The notes below the pieces were generated by a model. The model did no database searches, was not told the origin of the DNA, and worked only from the letters and a program-made list of their open reading frames with translations. A stretch of 5,332 bases of DNA from positions 1-5,332 of the forward strand of contig JBJOGJ010000261.1 of assembly GCA_046048295.1 (NCBI GenBank), given 5' to 3'. Source of the stretch: CBDCWA01 sp046048295 (GTDB lineage Bacteria; Pseudomonadota; Alphaproteobacteria; Rhizobiales; Hyphomicrobiaceae). A program made the translations under genes and the position numbers. Positions 1 through 5,332 of this stretch are shown here, piece by piece; the first letter of the stretch is position 1, and each line of letters starts with the position of its first letter.

Positions 1-495
1 GGGGCCGGCGATCTGGCCGGCGTGCATCATCTCGACGGCCTTGAAGAGCATGGACAAATCGAACACTTCGACTTCGGGCTTCACGCCGTGTGCAAGCATT
101 TCGGCGGCGAGCCAGTCGACGAGGTCTGGACTGTTCTCATAGACGCGGACGGGAAAGTTGCAGGAGCCCGTAGTCAGCGAAGCCATGTCGGGTTGCAGAG
201 GGATCATGCCGCCGCGATCACGGCCATTGCCGGAGCGGCCGCCAGTCGAAAACTGAACGATCATGCCCGGGCAATGCTTGCGGAGCCCCTCCAGGAGCCG
301 TCCGAAGCGGCCGGGATCGGAGGTCGGGGTGCCATCGTCGTTGCGGACGTGGCAGTGGACGAGGCTCGCGCCAGCCTCGAAAGCCTCGTGGGTCGATTCC
401 ACCTGCTCGTCGACGGTAATCGGCACGGCAGGGTTGTTTTCCTTGGTCGGCAGAGAGCCGGTGATTGCGACGGTGATGATGCAAGGTGTCGTCAC
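1..495 (-). CDS. Beta-keto acid cleavage enzyme (BKACE/DUF849, 3-keto-5-aminohexanoate cleavage protein-like), N-terminal part
   Basis: This is the first 165 codons of a minus-strand gene that is cut by the left edge; the family is usually about 270-310 residues, so the C-terminal part is missing. The N-terminus reads MTTPCIITVAITGSLPT, followed by FEAGASLVHCHVRNDDG and later QFSTGGRSG. These match the BKACE fold, a TIM barrel that cleaves a beta-keto acid with acetyl-CoA to give acetoacetate and a CoA ester; the founding member, Kce, acts in lysine fermentation. His47 and His49 of the HCHVR motif are the expected metal ligands. The start is GTG at 495-493, because family members begin just before the I-I-T-x-A strand and no in-frame ATG is suitably placed; the ribosome binding site is weak. 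The substrate cannot be told from this part, since BKACE members act on many keto acids. It is divergent from the pilus operon and probably unrelated to it in function. Family assignment is firm, the exact reaction is not. Confidence 0.92.
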   Translation of the reverse strand, partial: MTTPCIITVAITGSLPTKENNPAVPITVDEQVESTHEAFEAGASLVHCHVRNDDGTPTSDPGRFGRLLEGLRKHCPGMIVQFSTGGRSGNGRDRGGMIPLQPDMASLTTGSCNFPVRVYENSPDLVDWLAAEMLAHGVKPEVEVFDLSMLFKAVEMMHAGQIAGP

Positions 496-538
496 GAGGT
501 GATCCGGTGCTGGCTTGCTGATGGAACCGGAAGGCTAT

Positions 539-556
539 CCCCGGAGCAGGCCGGGG
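539..556. repeat. GC-rich inverted repeat upstream of BKACE gene
   Basis: CCCCGG and CCGGGG are separated by six bases, giving a short strong stem 44-61 nt upstream of the BKACE GTG start. On the minus strand it would lie in the 5' untranslated region or promoter. There is no T tract, so it is not a classical terminator. A six-base stem in GC-rich DNA can arise by chance. Confidence 0.25.
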
Positions 557-591
557 GCAAGATCGCGGTGTGTCCCTGACGACGTGCATAG

Positions 592-610
592 GCAATGCGA
601 GTGGCATTGC
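592..610. repeat. Perfect 7-bp inverted repeat, possible operator
   Basis: GCAATGC, a 5-base spacer GAGTG, then GCATTGC. The symmetry is perfect over 7 bp. It lies between the two divergent genes, where a dimeric regulator could bind. No T run follows on either strand, so a terminator is unlikely. Function is inferred from position only. Confidence 0.3.
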
Positions 611-631
611 GGTCCCGATTTCGTACAACCA

Positions 632-648
632 CTAACCGGCCATTAACC
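632..648 (+). promoter_or_regulatory. Candidate CtrA binding box upstream of pilin
   Basis: The sequence CTAA-N7-TTAACC differs from the alphaproteobacterial CtrA consensus TTAA-N7-TTAAC by one base (C for T at the first position). It is centred about 120 bp upstream of the pilin ATG. The hexamer TAACCG occurs twice, 11 bp apart (633-638 and 644-649), which places the repeats on one face of the helix. CtrA controls polar organelle, flagellar and pilus genes in this class, so the context fits. The distance to the start codon is long and no core promoter is obvious beside it, so this stays a prediction. Confidence 0.4.
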
Positions 649-684
649 GAATTGGCTCATTCTGGCCCGCAGTACGCGTAGGCT

Positions 685-709
685 TGCCGGTGCGTTGGGT
701 GCGTGCCGG
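685..709. repeat. Short direct repeats in pilus operon leader
   Basis: GGTGCGT occurs at 689-695 and again at 698-704, a 9-bp period, and TGCCGG flanks this block on both sides (685-690 and 704-709). The block lies 51-75 bp before the pilin start codon, where it could be promoter or leader sequence. It may be a regulator site or chance in GC-rich DNA. Confidence 0.2.
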
Positions 710-713
710 AGCG

Positions 714-728
714 CTGATTTGCAATCAG
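714..728. repeat. Perfect 6-bp inverted repeat just upstream of pilin
   Basis: CTGATT, a TGC centre, then AATCAG form a perfect 15-bp odd-centred palindrome. It ends 31 bases before the pilin ATG and 19 bases before its ribosome binding site. It could be an operator or a small leader hairpin; nothing else in the sequence decides between these. Confidence 0.3.
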
Positions 729-759
729 TATCGACCAAGGGATCAAGTGGAGTTCCAAG

Positions 760-1266
760 ATGTTCAGTAAGTCCAGCACAGTCATGGCGGCGCTGTTCGC
801 CGCAATCTGCATGTTTGCATCCTCGGGGGCTCAGGCTCAGACAACTGCAAATGCCAACTTCAACGTCACGGCGACGATCATTGCCTCGTGCAGTATTTCG
901 GCGACCGACCTGGCGTTCGGCAACTACGATCCGTTGTCACTGACGCCCACGGATCAGACGACAACCATCGCCGTTACATGCACTAATGGCGCGCCGTACA
1001 CGGTCACACTCAACGGTGGTCTCTCCGGCAACGTCGCGGCTCGTACGATGGATGACGACACGACCGGCACCAGCTTCTTGAACTATAATCTGTTCACCGA
1101 TGCGCCAGGCGGAACGGTATGGGGCGACACGGGACCGGCAGGTGTGGCTGGAACCGGCACGGGATCGAACCAGAACATCACCGTTCATGGCCGCATTCCA
1201 GCGGGGCAGACGACGCCGGTGATGGATTCCTACACCGACACGATCCAGGCGACCATTACCTACTGA
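760..1266 (+). CDS. Spore coat U (SCPU) domain pilin, major subunit of archaic chaperone-usher pilus
   Basis: A 168-residue secreted protein, the likely shaft subunit of the fibre built by the genes downstream. Residues 1-26 are a Sec signal peptide (Lys4, hydrophobic core, AQA cleavage site before Gln27). The mature protein begins with a short stretch suited to be the donor strand (ANANFNVTATI) and continues as one SCPU beta-sandwich: ASCSISATDLAFGNY, then VTCTNGAPYTVTLNGG, Trp121 in VWGDT, and GTGSNQNITVHGRIP. Cys44 and Cys74 are the only mature cysteines and should form the conserved disulfide. It ends in QATITY, the usual last strand of the family. The start is supported by TGGAG seven bases before the ATG. 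It is first in the operon, as major subunits commonly are, and 15 bases before the chaperone gene. Its repeat-like similarity to the second domain of the last gene supports a shared origin. Whether it is the major or a minor subunit is inferred from gene order. Confidence 0.93.
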   Translation: MFSKSSTVMAALFAAICMFASSGAQAQTTANANFNVTATIIASCSISATDLAFGNYDPLSLTPTDQTTTIAVTCTNGAPYTVTLNGGLSGNVAARTMDDDTTGTSFLNYNLFTDAPGGTVWGDTGPAGVAGTGTGSNQNITVHGRIPAGQTTPVMDSYTDTIQATITY

Positions 1267-1281
1267 TTCAGGGGGAACCCA

Positions 1282-2007
1282 ATGATCATCCGCGCGATTG
1301 CAACTCTCATCATATGCCTGAGCTGTCTGGCCGGTGTGCCGTCAGCAGGCATTGCATCGGGGCTGAGGATCGCGCCGATCATCGTCGACATACCGAGGGG
1401 CGCCGCCACTACCGTGACGATCGAGAATGTTGGCCGCGAGCAGGCCAACATTCAAGCTCGCATCTTCCGCTGGACGCAGAAGGACGGCAGGGAAGTCCTG
1501 GAGCCGACGCGCGACGTGGTGGCCAGCCCGCCATTCGCCCGGGTGGACGTCGGCAGGAGAAATATCATCCGGCTCGTGCGGATCAGTAAGCAGCCGATCA
1601 GAGGGGAGGAGAGCTATCGCCTCCTGATCGACGAAATCCCGCGCCGCGAGAAGTCGCAGACGTTCAAGGTCGGCTTCGCCGTGCGCTATTCGATTCCAGT
1701 ATTCTTCGGCGGCGCAAAATCGGCTCGCACCGGGCTCGCGTGGTCGCTCTCGGAGGTCAAGGGCAAGACCTATCTGACGGCCACAAATCCGGGACCGAGA
1801 CGTGTTCGGATTTCTGAACTCAGCATCTTCAGCGGGTCGCGTCAGGTCGGCTCGTTCGGAAACGGGCTCGTCGGCTATGTGCTCGGCGGGGCAACCATGA
1901 CCTGGCAGGCGAAAGGACGACTACCAACCAGTTCTGCGTTCACCGTAACAGCAATGACGGAAAATGGCAGGATCAAGGGAGAGGCAACAAGACGGGCGGC
2001 CAGGTAG
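1282..2007 (+). CDS. PapD-like periplasmic pilus chaperone, archaic (SCPU-associated) type
   Basis: A 241-residue periplasmic chaperone that would bind SCPU subunits by donor-strand complementation and deliver them to the usher. A signal peptide spans about residues 1-26 (hydrophobic I-I-C-L-S-C-L core, cleavage near AGIAS). The N-terminal Ig-like domain starts GLRIAPIIVDIP and contains ASPPF (81-85), IIRLVRIS (95-102) and ESYRLLIDEIP (110-120), the last being a family hallmark. The following GFAVRYSIPVFFGG is the subunit-binding G1 strand with its alternating hydrophobic residues. The loop before it is short, as in archaic chaperones rather than the long-loop class. The second domain (about 145-225) includes LTATNPGPRRVRISEL. 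The basic C-terminal tail (EATRRAAR) is encoded in the overlap with the usher gene. AGGGGGA five bases before the ATG is a strong ribosome binding site. Length is normal for the family. Confidence 0.95.
   Translation: MIIRAIATLIICLSCLAGVPSAGIASGLRIAPIIVDIPRGAATTVTIENVGREQANIQARIFRWTQKDGREVLEPTRDVVASPPFARVDVGRRNIIRLVRISKQPIRGEESYRLLIDEIPRREKSQTFKVGFAVRYSIPVFFGGAKSARTGLAWSLSEVKGKTYLTATNPGPRRVRISELSIFSGSRQVGSFGNGLVGYVLGGATMTWQAKGRLPTSSAFTVTAMTENGRIKGEATRRAAR
1425..1453 (+). repeat. Strong 11-bp inverted repeat inside chaperone gene
   Basis: GAATGTTGGCC, a 7-base loop GCGAGCA, and GGCCAACATTC are perfectly complementary over 11 bp. It spans codons 48-58 of the chaperone (ENVGREQANIQ). In the operon mRNA it would form a stable hairpin about 145 nt after the chaperone start. 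No T tract follows, so it is not an intrinsic terminator. It could pause ribosomes, block RNA decay from the 3' side, or be a protein-binding site. It is the best inverted repeat I found in the window. Confidence 0.6.
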
Positions 2008-4390
2008 GAAAAGTTCGAAAGTACCATATGTAGTTGCGCTGCTGTTTTGCAACCTGGTCCTTTGGGGCCGGGTTGAATTGCTTTTTGCGCAGTCCGCCAG
2101 TGTTGCTCAGATCACTGTCGAAAATATTCCGTATCAGCTCGAAACCAAGGTCAACGGCGCCAATTCCGGACTCATCGTCTCGTATCGGAAGCTGGCAGAC
2201 GGTCGCTTCGGCGCGCGCCGTCAGGACCTGAACGAAATCCGGGTGGTGCCACCGGGGGCAGGCAGCGGAGACGATTTCGTACCGCTCGACAGCATTCCCG
2301 GGCTTTCATACGTCTATGACGAGGCGTTGCAGACGATCTCGATAACGGTGGTGGCGGACAGCCTCAGGCGCGAGACGCTCGTTGCCTACGATACCGAGAA
2401 GACGGCGCCGGAAGCTAGCACGACGACCGGTGCGGTTATCAATTATGGATTGTTCTCGACATTCGACCAGAGCAGTTTCGGCCGATATGCCATGCTTGAC
2501 GGGACGACGCTCAGCCTCGACGGCAGGCTGTTTGGCGAATGGGGTACTTTCGAGAATTCAGGGATCATCGGAAGTAACGACTTCGAATCGCTTCGGTTGC
2601 AGTCGACGTGGAGCTATTCGCTGCAAGACAGCCTCGTTACGTTCAATGCGGGGGATGTGGTTTCGGGTGGGCTGCCATGGACCAGGCCGATCCGAATGGG
2701 CGGCTTCCAGATGCGGCGTAATTTCGGGGTGCGTCCCGACCTGATCACGAGGCCTCTGCCTTCGCTTTCGGGCAGTGCGGCAGTGCCATCCACGGTCGAT
2801 GTCTACGTCAACAATATCCGGACGTATTCGAGGGATATTCCCAGTGGACCCTTCACGATTTCCAACATCCCCGTCGTTACCGGCGGAGGAACGGCGCGGG
2901 TGGTCGTGCGCGATGCGAGCGGGCGCGAAACGGTAACGGAGGCGCCTTTCTATTCTTCTCCCGACCTGCTCCGGAAGAGCGTTTTCGACTTTTCCGTCGA
3001 AGCGGGGACGGCTCGTCTCAACTACGGTGTTGAATCGAACGACTACGACAACGAGCTCATTGCGATGGCAAGCGCACGGTTCGGCTATTCCGACGGTCTA
3101 ACGATTTCGGGGCATGCGGAGGCCGGTGCGGGACTGTTCAACGGCGGTGCCGGCTTGACGGCAAAGCTCGGGTCGATCGGCGTCGCCTCGCTCGCGCTTT
3201 CGGCCTCTACCTATGACGGCGGGACGGGCGCACAAATCTACGGCGCCTTCGAGAGCCGACTAGGGCGGGTCTTCTTCAATGCACGCGGCCAGTATGCCTT
3301 CGGCGACTATCGCGATCTTGCGTCGCTCTCGTTCAATTCGTTCGACAACTATTTTCTGCCGTTCTCGGCGCTCACGCTCCTGCCGCCGAAGTCGCTGGCG
3401 TTCGTGTCGGCCGGCGTGCCGCTGGAAGCCCTGGGCGGCAGCCTGAGCTTCAGCTTCCTGCATCGGGCATCTTTCGAGAATGACGAGTTCAACATCGCCA
3501 ATGTCGGGTATTCGCAGCGACTGAGGGAGAATGTCACGCTTCATGCCAGCGCCTTCAAGGATCTGACGGAAGACGACCACATGGGCGCCTTCGTCGGGCT
3601 CAGCGTTTCACTTGGAAACCGAAGCCTGGCGGCAGCGAGCTACGACTACGATCGTGACGGTAGTGCGGGAACTGTGATCTACAGCAAGAGCGCGGACAAC
3701 AAGCCAGGGAGCTTCGGGTGGCAGGTTCGCGATACCGAAGGGCGGCGCTCAGTCAGGCAGGCGTCCGTGGACTACATTGGGTCGAAAGTGCGAATGAGGG
3801 GGCATGTAGCCCAGGCGGACGATCTCGTGGCCGGAAGTTTCTATGCCGACGGCGCCGTGGCGGTGACGGCCGACGGGATGTATACCTCCCGGCGGATCGA
3901 CGACAGTTTTGCAATCGTGGAGACGGGTGCGCCGGATGTAGAGGTGAGCCACGAGAACCGTGTCGTCGGCCGGACGGACGAGAACGGGCGCATTCTCGTG
4001 CCAAGTCTCAGGGCGTGGGAGGTCAACAAGATCACCATCAATCCCGATGACATGCCGGCAACGGTGCAAACGCCGGAGACACGCGTCAAGGCCGTGCCGA
4101 GAGCGCGCAGTGCCGTAAAGGTCAAATTCGATCTGAAGCCGACGACAACTGCGGCGCTCGTCACGGTCCGCGATGAGAGCGGCAAGTTCGTCGCTGCAGG
4201 TTTCACCGGCAGGCATGTTGGATCGGGAACTGAGTTCGTGGTCGGATACGACGGCCAGATCTACCTCGAGAACCTTTCCTCCAATAACCAAATCGAGATA
4301 GATCTCGACGGTCGCACCTGCCGTGCTGAGTTTCAGTTTACACCCGAGGCTGACACGCAAACCGCAATCGATGGGGTGGTCTGCAAATGA
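1964..4390 (+). CDS. Outer-membrane fimbrial usher of archaic chaperone-usher pilus
   Basis: An 808-residue usher, the outer-membrane pore and assembly platform that receives chaperone-subunit complexes and extrudes the fibre. The signal peptide is long: a 19-residue basic n-region, a hydrophobic stretch (about 20-41, broken by Arg36 and Glu38), and cleavage near residues 42-48. The N-terminal periplasmic domain (about 49-140) includes ARRQDLNEIRV and SIPGLSYVYDEALQTISI. A beta-barrel follows, interrupted by the plug domain at about 275-330, marked by PSTVDVYVNN, GPFTISNIP (Gly295-Phe297) and a VVRDASGRET turn. Barrel strands continue to about 640. Two C-terminal domains follow: FAIVETGAPDVEV with the TDENGRILVPSL motif, and a last domain with Cys786 and Cys807, a likely disulfide. 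The start overlaps the chaperone by 44 nt; a stop codon lies six bases upstream in the same frame and no later ATG, GTG or TTG precedes the hydrophobic core, so ATG 1964 is forced. GACGG before it is a modest ribosome binding site. Length is normal for the family. Confidence 0.95.
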   Translation: MAGSRERQQDGRPGRKSSKVPYVVALLFCNLVLWGRVELLFAQSASVAQITVENIPYQLETKVNGANSGLIVSYRKLADGRFGARRQDLNEIRVVPPGAGSGDDFVPLDSIPGLSYVYDEALQTISITVVADSLRRETLVAYDTEKTAPEASTTTGAVINYGLFSTFDQSSFGRYAMLDGTTLSLDGRLFGEWGTFENSGIIGSNDFESLRLQSTWSYSLQDSLVTFNAGDVVSGGLPWTRPIRMGGFQMRRNFGVRPDLITRPLPSLSGSAAVPSTVDVYVNNIRTYSRDIPSGPFTISNIPVVTGGGTARVVVRDASGRETVTEAPFYSSPDLLRKSVFDFSVEAGTARLNYGVESNDYDNELIAMASARFGYSDGLTISGHAEAGAGLFNGGAGLTAKLGSIGVASLALSASTYDGGTGAQIYGAFESRLGRVFFNARGQYAFGDYRDLASLSFNSFDNYFLPFSALTLLPPKSLAFVSAGVPLEALGGSLSFSFLHRASFENDEFNIANVGYSQRLRENVTLHASAFKDLTEDDHMGAFVGLSVSLGNRSLAAASYDYDRDGSAGTVIYSKSADNKPGSFGWQVRDTEGRRSVRQASVDYIGSKVRMRGHVAQADDLVAGSFYADGAVAVTADGMYTSRRIDDSFAIVETGAPDVEVSHENRVVGRTDENGRILVPSLRAWEVNKITINPDDMPATVQTPETRVKAVPRARSAVKVKFDLKPTTTAALVTVRDESGKFVAAGFTGRHVGSGTEFVVGYDGQIYLENLSSNNQIEIDLDGRTCRAEFQFTPEADTQTAIDGVVCK

Positions 4391-5332
4391 ATACACGCAA
4401 CCTTCTTGCGCGCATCGGTGCAGCCTTGATCATCTATGTTGCGTCGTCGCTGGCAGCCAACGCCCAAAGCTGCTCGTTCTCAATGCCGAGCTTCAACTTC
4501 GGGAACATCGACCTCACACAGAATACGACGTTCGACCTTACCGGAACTCTCACCGTGTCATGTACGGGCAATCCCGGGCAAACAATCCGATATTGCCCAA
4601 ACATCAATTCCGGCAGTGGCGGTGCTGCCGGAAGCGGCGATCCGCGGTTCATGCTGAACGGCGCAAACCAGCTTAGCTACAATATCTACAAGGATGCCGG
4701 TTTCAGCCAATTCTGGGGCTCATACACGGGAGCCGGTACACCACCGCTCGGGACGGTAAACCTCAACGGTTCGGGTTTTGGCTCGGACACGATGACGGTC
4801 CGGGTCCGCATCAATGCAGGGCAAACCGGTTTGCCGACGGGAATGTATCTATCTTCATTCGGCGGTGGGCAAACGAGTTTCACCTATTCCTATCCATTCT
4901 TCGGTCTTCCGCTGTGCGCGATCTTCACCGGGATCAATGCCACCCAGGCGCCGTTCACAGTGCAGGCCAACAATACCGGTACATGCACGGTTTCGGCGAC
5001 AGACCTGAACTTCGGTTCGATCGGACTGCTGAGCGGAAACAACGATGGAACGAACGCGCTGACGGTCAACTGCACTTCCGGCCTGAGCTATCAAGTCGGG
5101 CTCAACGGCGGGCTCACGGGAGCGAGCGATCCGACGCAGCGAAAGATGACGCTCGGGGTAAACGAGATCATATACGGGCTCTACAGAGATGCGGCGCGGA
5201 CCATGCCATGGGGCAGCACGATCGGCTCCAATACGGTTGCAGGCACGGGATCGGGGGGCAACCAGTCGCTGACGGTGTATGGCAGAATTCCGCCGCAGGC
5301 TACGCCGCCGCCCGGTACGTACTCGGATATGG
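4387..5332 (+). CDS. Tandem two-domain SCPU protein, probable pilus tip adhesin (3' end cut)
   Basis: 315 full codons are present and the frame is open to the right edge. The start ATG overlaps the usher stop (ATGA, 4 nt) and is preceded by GGGGTGG seven bases upstream. Residues 1-26 are a signal peptide (core AALIIYVASSLAA, cleavage ANA before Gln27). The first SCPU domain (about 28-185) begins SCSFSMPSFNFGNIDL, has Trp110 (FWGSYTG), and holds four cysteines (29, 59, 70, 177); the last lies in a hydrophobic YPFFGLPLCAIF segment. The second SCPU domain (about 190 to the end) has TCTVSATDLNFGS, Cys200 and Cys229, Trp275 and TGSGGNQSLTVYGRIP, closely echoing the pilin. By analogy with that pilin, about ten codons plus a stop are missing. 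Two-domain subunits at the end of Csu-like operons sit at the pilus tip and bind surfaces, with the N-terminal domain outermost; that role is inferred here. A donor strand is expected only for the domain joined to the shaft. Confidence 0.92.
   Translation, partial: MNTRNLLARIGAALIIYVASSLAANAQSCSFSMPSFNFGNIDLTQNTTFDLTGTLTVSCTGNPGQTIRYCPNINSGSGGAAGSGDPRFMLNGANQLSYNIYKDAGFSQFWGSYTGAGTPPLGTVNLNGSGFGSDTMTVRVRINAGQTGLPTGMYLSSFGGGQTSFTYSYPFFGLPLCAIFTGINATQAPFTVQANNTGTCTVSATDLNFGSIGLLSGNNDGTNALTVNCTSGLSYQVGLNGGLTGASDPTQRKMTLGVNEIIYGLYRDAARTMPWGSTIGSNTVAGTGSGGNQSLTVYGRIPPQATPPPGTYSDM
4608..4633 (+). repeat. 9-bp inverted repeat inside tip-protein gene
   Basis: TTCCGGCAG and CTGCCGGAA are perfectly complementary across an 8-base loop. 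The repeat encodes a Gly/Ser/Ala-rich turn (residues 74-83) in the first SCPU domain. It may reflect nothing more than GC-rich Gly/Ala codons, but could fold in the mRNA. No T tract follows. Confidence 0.35.

Larger units (their letters stand above)
496..759. promoter_or_regulatory. Divergent intergenic region between BKACE gene and pilus operon
   Basis: These 264 bases separate the two divergent start codons and must hold both promoters unless one gene is transcribed from further away. I find no convincing sigma-70 -35/-10 pair for either direction. The region contains a CtrA-like box (632-648), a GC-rich stem (539-556), perfect short inverted repeats (592-610, 714-728), an 8-bp palindrome TACGCGTA (673-680) and direct repeats (685-709). 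Reading frames crossing it have no recognisable protein content. Confidence 0.6.

Noticed and set aside
22..579. Plus-strand 185-codon open frame
   Set aside because: It is antisense to the BKACE gene, whose minus-strand translation has clear family motifs; the plus-strand product resembles nothing and arises from GC-rich codon structure.
218..628. Minus-strand 136-codon open frame
   Set aside because: It lies in a different frame from the BKACE gene over the same DNA and gives a Pro/Arg-rich product typical of a shadow frame.
704..722. Possible sigma-54 promoter (GG ... TTTGCA) before the pilin
   Set aside because: The GG and GC elements are 11 bases apart instead of the required 10, and the -24 element does not match TGGCAC.
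695..723. Possible sigma-70 promoter TTGGGT-N17-TTTGCA
   Set aside because: The -35 hexamer is a modest match and the -10 hexamer is poor, so I do not call it.
1425..1453. Intrinsic terminator at the chaperone hairpin
   Set aside because: No T-rich tract follows the stem on either strand and it lies inside a coding sequence that must be read through.
1119..1589. Plus-strand 156-codon open frame spanning the pilin-chaperone junction
   Set aside because: It overlaps two well-supported genes in another frame and its His/Arg/Gly-rich product looks like frame-shifted coding sequence.
3749..4396. Minus-strand 215-codon open frame
   Set aside because: It is fully antisense to the usher C-terminal domains, has no recognisable motif, and lacks a sensible operon context.

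Overview
The window looks like chromosomal DNA from an alphaproteobacterium, most likely a member of the Hyphomicrobiales (rhizobial) group. This rests on the high GC content, the style of the encoded proteins, a CtrA-like TTAA box upstream of the pilus genes, and the presence of a BKACE/DUF849-type enzyme. The assignment was made by eye and not by a database search.

Layout. Positions 1-495 (minus strand) hold the N-terminal 165 codons of a beta-keto acid cleavage enzyme (BKACE; 3-keto-5-aminohexanoate cleavage protein-like), which starts at GTG and runs off the left edge. Positions 496-759 are a divergent intergenic region with a near-consensus CtrA box and several short palindromes and direct repeats. 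From 760 to the right edge, four tightly packed plus-strand genes form one chaperone-usher pilus operon of the archaic (sigma, spore-coat-U/Csu-like) type: a single-domain SCPU pilin (760-1266), a PapD-like periplasmic chaperone (1282-2007), an outer-membrane usher (1964-4390), and a tandem two-domain SCPU protein (4387 to beyond 5332), the probable tip subunit or adhesin. The last gene is open at the right edge; by comparison with the pilin it probably lacks only about ten codons.

How the genes work together. The two SCPU proteins would be exported by Sec signal peptides and held by the chaperone in the periplasm. The usher would then assemble them into a surface fibre, with the two-domain protein expected at the tip and the single-domain pilin as the shaft. 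Gene overlaps (44 nt between chaperone and usher, 4 nt ATGA between usher and tip gene) suggest translational coupling. An unusually good 11-bp inverted repeat lies about 145 nt inside the chaperone gene, where it could affect pilin versus chaperone/usher stoichiometry.

The system type is known, so I do not claim a new class. The points most worth a second look are the CtrA-like box, the intragenic hairpin, the overlap-constrained usher start with its long signal peptide, and the cysteine-bearing hydrophobic loop in the tip protein. I see no tRNA, rRNA, CRISPR, insertion sequence or convincing terminator.
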